Below are positions 60,717 to 64,000 of a stretch of DNA of 64,000 bases, piece by piece. The position numbers were made by a program, and so were the translations under genes. Within the stretch, counting starts at the first letter, position 1. Every line of letters begins with the position of its first letter. The notes beneath the pieces are model-generated. The model had not been told where the DNA came from. It saw only the letters and a program-made list of their open reading frames with translations, and did not search any database. This DNA comes from Neorhizobium galegae bv. orientalis str. HAMBI 540. GTDB taxonomy: Bacteria; Pseudomonadota; Alphaproteobacteria; Rhizobiales; Rhizobiaceae. The DNA lies in contig NZ_HG938353.1 of NCBI RefSeq assembly GCF_000731315.1, forward strand, positions 1,364,001 through 1,428,000, in the 5' to 3' direction.

Positions 60717-61943
60717 ATGGTAAGCAAAATAATCTCAAGGGGCGTCTTTGCTCTCGTAGCCGGATGCACCCTTCAGTCGCCTGCGCTTGCAGGCGGCATC
60801 GAGCGGGGCGGATACAATATCGATCTGCTTTTTGATCCGTCTCCGGTCGTGATCGAGTCCACGGCTACTTTCGTGATGCCCCAGAGGAAACTCAAGAACG
60901 TCACCGATACCTTCGCGACGGATGGTTCACTCAATGCCCTAGGTTATTCCAATTCGGCAGAGGAGACGGAGGACTACTGGTCTCCGCGTATCGGCGCCAA
61001 GGCGGGCTTCCAGGGTTTCGACTGCATGGTCGATTACTCGCAGCCCTACGGCGCTCATACCAATCCAGGCGCCCGTTGGGCCGGTGCAAACCAGAACATC
61101 GAAACAAAGATCAACAGCGACAACTACGCGCTGACCTGCTCTTACAAATTCGACGCCGGTCCGGGCGATCTGCGTGTCATCGCCGGCGGAAACTATCTCC
61201 AGATGGACGGCTTTAAGGAACGCCTAGTCGTGGCGCCGGAACTTCTTGGCGGTTTAGGCTCTGGTGTGGGTCGCCTCGATCTTGAAGGTGACGGCTGGGG
61301 CTGGCGGGCAGGTGTTGCCTACGAAATTCCGGAATACGCGCTGCGCGCCAGCCTGATGTACTATAGCCAGGTGAAACTGGACAGCGTCACCGGCCAGGTT
61401 GACCTTTCGAACCTTCCAGCGGGTGTGGTCCCAGGCGCCGGCTCAGTCATTCCGGTCGAGGGCTCAACCGCTATGCCGGAGGCTATCGAGCTGAAGCTGC
61501 AGTCTGGGATCGCTCCCGATTGGCTCGCGTTCGGATCGGTCAAATGGACCAATTGGAGCGTGTTGCAGCGGATCCCGTTCTACAATGCCGGCGGGGTGGA
61601 AGTCACCGCCCTTGAGCTCGGCTACCGGGACGGCTGGACGGTTACAGGCGGCGTAGGCCACAAGTTCAACGAACAGTGGAGCGGCGCGGTTAGCCTCACC
61701 TGGGATCGTGGGACTTCGCAGGGCTTCGGCTCCCTGACGGATACCTGGACTGTCGGCGCAGGTGTCTCCTATTCGCCGAACAAGAATGTCGAGATTCGCC
61801 TGGCCGGCGTGCTTGGCATCCTGACCAGCGGCAGCTCAGGTGTCGTGACCATCGACGGCGTTCCTGCTGGCGACGAAGCAAGCTATCGGTTCGGCAACGA
61901 TCTGGTCGCTGCTCTCTCCACTTCTCTGAAGGTCAAATTCTGA
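60717..61943 (+). CDS. FadL/OmpP1-family outer membrane transporter
   Basis: 408 residues. A signal peptide MVSKIISRGVFALVAGCTLQSPALA (cleavage about residue 25) is followed by a 14-stranded barrel: GGIERGGYNIDLLFD at the mature N-terminus, SPRIGAKAGFQG, GWGWRAGVAYEIPEYALRASLMYYS, LPDWLAFGSVKWTNWSVLQ-type strands, and ending in the outer-membrane signature ALSTSLKVKF with a terminal phenylalanine. FadL proteins let long-chain fatty acids or other hydrophobic compounds across the outer membrane; the conserved NPA motif of FadL is not seen. GGGAGTGGGAG precedes the ATG. A terminator follows. Confidence 0.87.
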   Translation: MVSKIISRGVFALVAGCTLQSPALAGGIERGGYNIDLLFDPSPVVIESTATFVMPQRKLKNVTDTFATDGSLNALGYSNSAEETEDYWSPRIGAKAGFQGFDCMVDYSQPYGAHTNPGARWAGANQNIETKINSDNYALTCSYKFDAGPGDLRVIAGGNYLQMDGFKERLVVAPELLGGLGSGVGRLDLEGDGWGWRAGVAYEIPEYALRASLMYYSQVKLDSVTGQVDLSNLPAGVVPGAGSVIPVEGSTAMPEAIELKLQSGIAPDWLAFGSVKWTNWSVLQRIPFYNAGGVEVTALELGYRDGWTVTGGVGHKFNEQWSGAVSLTWDRGTSQGFGSLTDTWTVGAGVSYSPNKNVEIRLAGVLGILTSGSSGVVTIDGVPAGDEASYRFGNDLVAALSTSLKVKF

Positions 61944-61963
61944 CTTCACTTGATTGAAGCTTG

Positions 61964-61990
61964 AAAGCCCGGTTGCGACCGGGCTTTTTT
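61964..61990 (+). terminator. Terminator of the fadL-like gene
   Basis: AAAGCCCGGT / ACCGGGCTTT (ten base pairs, TGCG loop) ending in TTTTTT. Confidence 0.85.
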
Positions 61991-62447
61991 GTGGCGGATT
62001 TTAAATCAGATGAGGAACAGTCTCGTCGGTTCTCTTGTGACGATTTAGCAACACTTTTTCGAGACTATTGTCAGGGCCCTTGAGAGGGGCGTTTCTGTCC
62101 ACTTCCCGCCACAAACGGGGAGCAGCGATAGAGGAAGAACAGGCGCGGAACGCGGGGGCGGGGCGCGTAATTGGAGTATCATGGGCGGGTTTCTTCATGA
62201 AAAGCCGGGCTTTTTGCGCTCAGGCAGGCGGATTCTGATGCCGTCCTGTCCTGCCGCAATTGCTGCGGTTATGGGTCCTAGTCTTGCCGAAAACGGCAGC
62301 TACAGTTTCATTCGTCTCTCGGGAGGAGCAGGCGCGGGATATTCCCGGATAAATCTTGTTCCGGCAGCGAGCGATGCTCGGGCTGCGGCGGGTCGTCGCG
62401 CGCGGAGTGAAAGAAACTGAACCATGCCGAAGTGTGACATCGGATCC
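61991..62447. other. Long leader region upstream of exoR
   Basis: About 450 bases. It contains a hairpin AAAAGC-CGG-GCTTTT (62200-62214) that continues into a T, roughly 230 bases before exoR, and could act as an attenuator or terminator of a short upstream transcript. No coding frame with good support was found. Confidence 0.4.
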
Positions 62448-63218
62448 ATGAGAGTATTGCTTCTTGGAGCGTCGCTCGCCTTGATTTTGGCGGGATCGGC
62501 TGCGGCCTTCGATATCAAGTCGGGCGTGACGAAGGAGTCCGGTCCCTTCGATCTCTTCAAGTTCGGCTTCAAGGCTTATAAGAACGGCCAGAAGGAAGAT
62601 GCGGTCGAAGCCTATCGTTATGCCGCCGAGAAAGGCCACACCGGCTCGCGCTGGGCGCTTGCCAATATGTATGCCTATGGCGACGGCGTCGCGAAGGACG
62701 ATTTCGAGGCCTTCAAGATCTATAACGAGATCGCCGCGCAAGGCGTCGAACCCGGTTCGGAAGATACCGGCTTCTTCGTCAACGCGCTTCTGTCGCTGGC
62801 CAACTATTATCGCCGCGGCATTCCCGGCAGCCCGATCAAGCCGGATCTTTCACAGGCACGGCAACTTTATTTCCAGGCGGCATCCACATTCGGCGTGGCG
62901 GAGGCACAGTTCCAACTCGCCCGGATGATTCTCGCAGGCGAGGGCGGTACCGCCAATATCCAGCAGGCGAAGAAATGGCTGAACCAGGCCCGCAAGAGCG
63001 GCCATGCGGGCGCCATGTCGGTTTTCGGCAATGTCCTCTTCCAGGAAGGCCAGACGGTGCGGGGGCTCGCCTTCATGACGGCGGCACTCGACAAATGTAC
63101 CGCCAAGGAATGTGTCTGGATGCAGCAATTGCAGGAGCAGGCATTTTCGGTCGTCGGCGAAGAGGATCGCCGCGGCGCGGTTGCCCTGTCGCAAGAATTT
63201 GCCCGAGGCGTCGAATAA
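62448..63218 (+). CDS. exoR: ExoR-like periplasmic regulator with Sel1 repeats
   Basis: 256 residues. Signal peptide MRVLLLGASLALILAGSAAA, then FDIKSGVTKESGPFDLFKFGFKAY and Sel1-type repeats: DAVEAYRYAAEKGHTGSRWA, LANMYAYGDGVAKDDFEAFK, QARQLYFQAASTFGVAEAQ and KKWLNQARKSGHAGAMSVFG. From memory this matches ExoR of Sinorhizobium and Agrobacterium, where it holds the ExoS/ChvG sensor in check in the periplasm and is degraded in acid, releasing exopolysaccharide and virulence genes. An ATG at 62424 (eight residues earlier) is a possible start. It is followed by convergent xth. Confidence 0.87.
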   Translation: MRVLLLGASLALILAGSAAAFDIKSGVTKESGPFDLFKFGFKAYKNGQKEDAVEAYRYAAEKGHTGSRWALANMYAYGDGVAKDDFEAFKIYNEIAAQGVEPGSEDTGFFVNALLSLANYYRRGIPGSPIKPDLSQARQLYFQAASTFGVAEAQFQLARMILAGEGGTANIQQAKKWLNQARKSGHAGAMSVFGNVLFQEGQTVRGLAFMTAALDKCTAKECVWMQQLQEQAFSVVGEEDRRGAVALSQEFARGVE

Positions 63219-63246
63219 CCGACGCCTCGCCGATCATTCCGGACGA

Positions 63247-64000
63247 TCAGCCGAAATCGAACATACCGATGACGGGCACGTGGTCCGACGGCTTTTCCCA
63301 GGCCCGCACATGTTTCTCGATCGCCGTGGATTTCAGCTTGTCGGCGGCTTCCGCAGATAGCAGCAGATGATCGATGCGGATGCCGTTGTTCTTCTGCCAG
63401 GCACCGGCCTGATAATCCCAGAAAGAGTAGAGTTTGGTGGCATCGGTCGTGGCGCGCACCGCGTCGACGAGACCGAGGTTTTCGAGCTTGCGGAAAGCAG
63501 CGCGTGTCTGCGGCAGGAAAAGCGCGTCCGTCGCCCAGGCGGCCGGGTCGAAACAGTCATGCGGCTCGGGAATGACGTTGTAGTCGCCGGCAAGGATCAG
63601 CGGCTCTTCGAGCAGAAGGCAATTCTGCGCATGCAGGCGCAGCCGCTCCATCCAGGCCAGCTTGTAGGGATATTTGACCGGATCGTCGGCTGGATTGCCG
63701 TTCGGCAGGTAAATGGAGGCGACGCGGATCGCGCCGCCCGGCACCGAAAAGACGCCTTCGATGTAACGCGACTGCTCGTCCGTCTGTCCGTCCGGGCCTT
63801 CACCGCCCGGCAGGCCGCGCATCACCTCGTCGGGCCTGGTTTTCGACAGCAGCGCAACGCCGTTGAACCCTTTCTGGCCGTGGGTCTCGACATGATAACC
63901 GAGCGCCTCGATCTCCAGCCGCGGGAAGGTCTCATCGACAGACTTGATTTCCTGCAGGCAGACGATGTCCGGGGAGGAATCGGCCAGCCACTGACGCAGG
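63247..64000 (-). CDS. xth: Exodeoxyribonuclease III (start beyond window)
   Basis: The frame is open to the right edge, so the N-terminal part is missing; 250 residues are visible. DIVCLQEIKSVDETFP includes the metal-binding glutamate, GFNGVALLSKT follows, IYLPNGNPADDPVKYPYKLAW and LILAGDYNVIPEPHDCFDP supply catalytic residues, and IDHLLLSAEAADKL with SDHVPVIGMFDF is the C-terminal motif with the catalytic Asp-His. It is an AP endonuclease and 3' exonuclease for base-excision repair. Convergent with exoR; gap 28 bases. Confidence 0.93.
   Translation of the reverse strand, partial: LRQWLADSSPDIVCLQEIKSVDETFPRLEIEALGYHVETHGQKGFNGVALLSKTRPDEVMRGLPGGEGPDGQTDEQSRYIEGVFSVPGGAIRVASIYLPNGNPADDPVKYPYKLAWMERLRLHAQNCLLLEEPLILAGDYNVIPEPHDCFDPAAWATDALFLPQTRAAFRKLENLGLVDAVRATTDATKLYSFWDYQAGAWQKNNGIRIDHLLLSAEAADKLKSTAIEKHVRAWEKPSDHVPVIGMFDFG

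Noticed and set aside
62181..62420. A 79-codon frame in the exoR leader
   Set aside because: No ribosome binding site or recognisable protein character, and it contains a terminator-like hairpin.
1..64000. CRISPR arrays, rRNA genes, prophage, toxin-antitoxin or defence system
   Set aside because: No regularly spaced repeats, no rRNA-like sequence, and no phage structural, restriction, Cas or toxin genes were recognised anywhere in the window.

Overview
This 64 kb window is chromosomal DNA from an alphaproteobacterium of the order Hyphomicrobiales, most likely family Rhizobiaceae (Rhizobium/Agrobacterium/Sinorhizobium relatives). The pointers are high GC with strong codon bias, two DUF982 genes, a DUF2497 (PopZ-type) gene next to valS, a FadL-type porin, an ExoR-like Sel1-repeat regulator next to xth, an ExoD homologue, an HWE-family sensor kinase and a Mrp/Pha antiporter operon with fused A and B subunits. 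No rRNA, CRISPR array, prophage or intact insertion sequence was seen. Two tRNA genes, Asn(GTT) and Cys(GCA), are present.

Layout. 1-8.2 kb: the end of a LysR regulator, a ZntB/CorA-type transporter, a DUF2087 protein, a PhzF protein, a Tat-exported CpdB nucleotidase, an HWE kinase with a translationally coupled single-domain response regulator, and a PilZ protein. 8.2-10.9 kb: Lrp-type regulator divergent from alanine dehydrogenase, then a PadR regulator behind a duplicated operator-like element. 10.9-15 kb: a DUF1203 gene and a tight minus-strand operon cysK - alaX - sseA - GNAT. 15-20.4 kb: an orphan ChrR-like cupin, several small DUF genes, an alpha/beta hydrolase and a QuiC-type dehydroshikimate dehydratase. 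20.4-26.9 kb: a small XRE regulator divergent from a six-gene mrpABCDEFG (A-B fused) cation/proton antiporter operon whose subunits overlap by 1 or 4 nt. 27-32.3 kb: MocR regulator, DUF983, a flavin monooxygenase-like protein and RecQ.

32.3-39.7 kb is a glycerophosphodiester system: a ROK regulator divergent from ugpB-A-E-C, followed by overlapping ugpQ and an inositol-monophosphatase-family phosphatase. 39.9-51.5 kb is a dipeptide-type ABC transporter (two ATPases, two permeases) with two close paralogous Tat-exported solute-binding proteins, a GMC oxidoreductase and two tandem metal-dependent amidohydrolase-family proteins; it looks like an import-plus-catabolism locus of unknown substrate. 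51.5-52.5 kb is a gene-poor, AT-rich scar beside tRNA-Asn with a transposase-like fragment and a lone membrane protein.

52.5-64 kb is core genome: ExoD, several tiny conserved-looking proteins, tRNA-Cys, pcm, popZ-like, valS, fadL-like, exoR-like, and xth running off the right edge. tolC, which I recall lying between pcm and popZ in related genomes, is not there.

The most unusual points are: an mrpA reading frame that extends about 33 codons upstream of any ATG/GTG/TTG; a ChrR-like protein that has lost both zinc-ligand cysteines and has no sigma factor next to it; the ABC/GMC/tandem-amidohydrolase locus; the phosphatase coupled to ugpQ; and a 34-residue membrane peptide gene with a near-perfect ribosome binding site.
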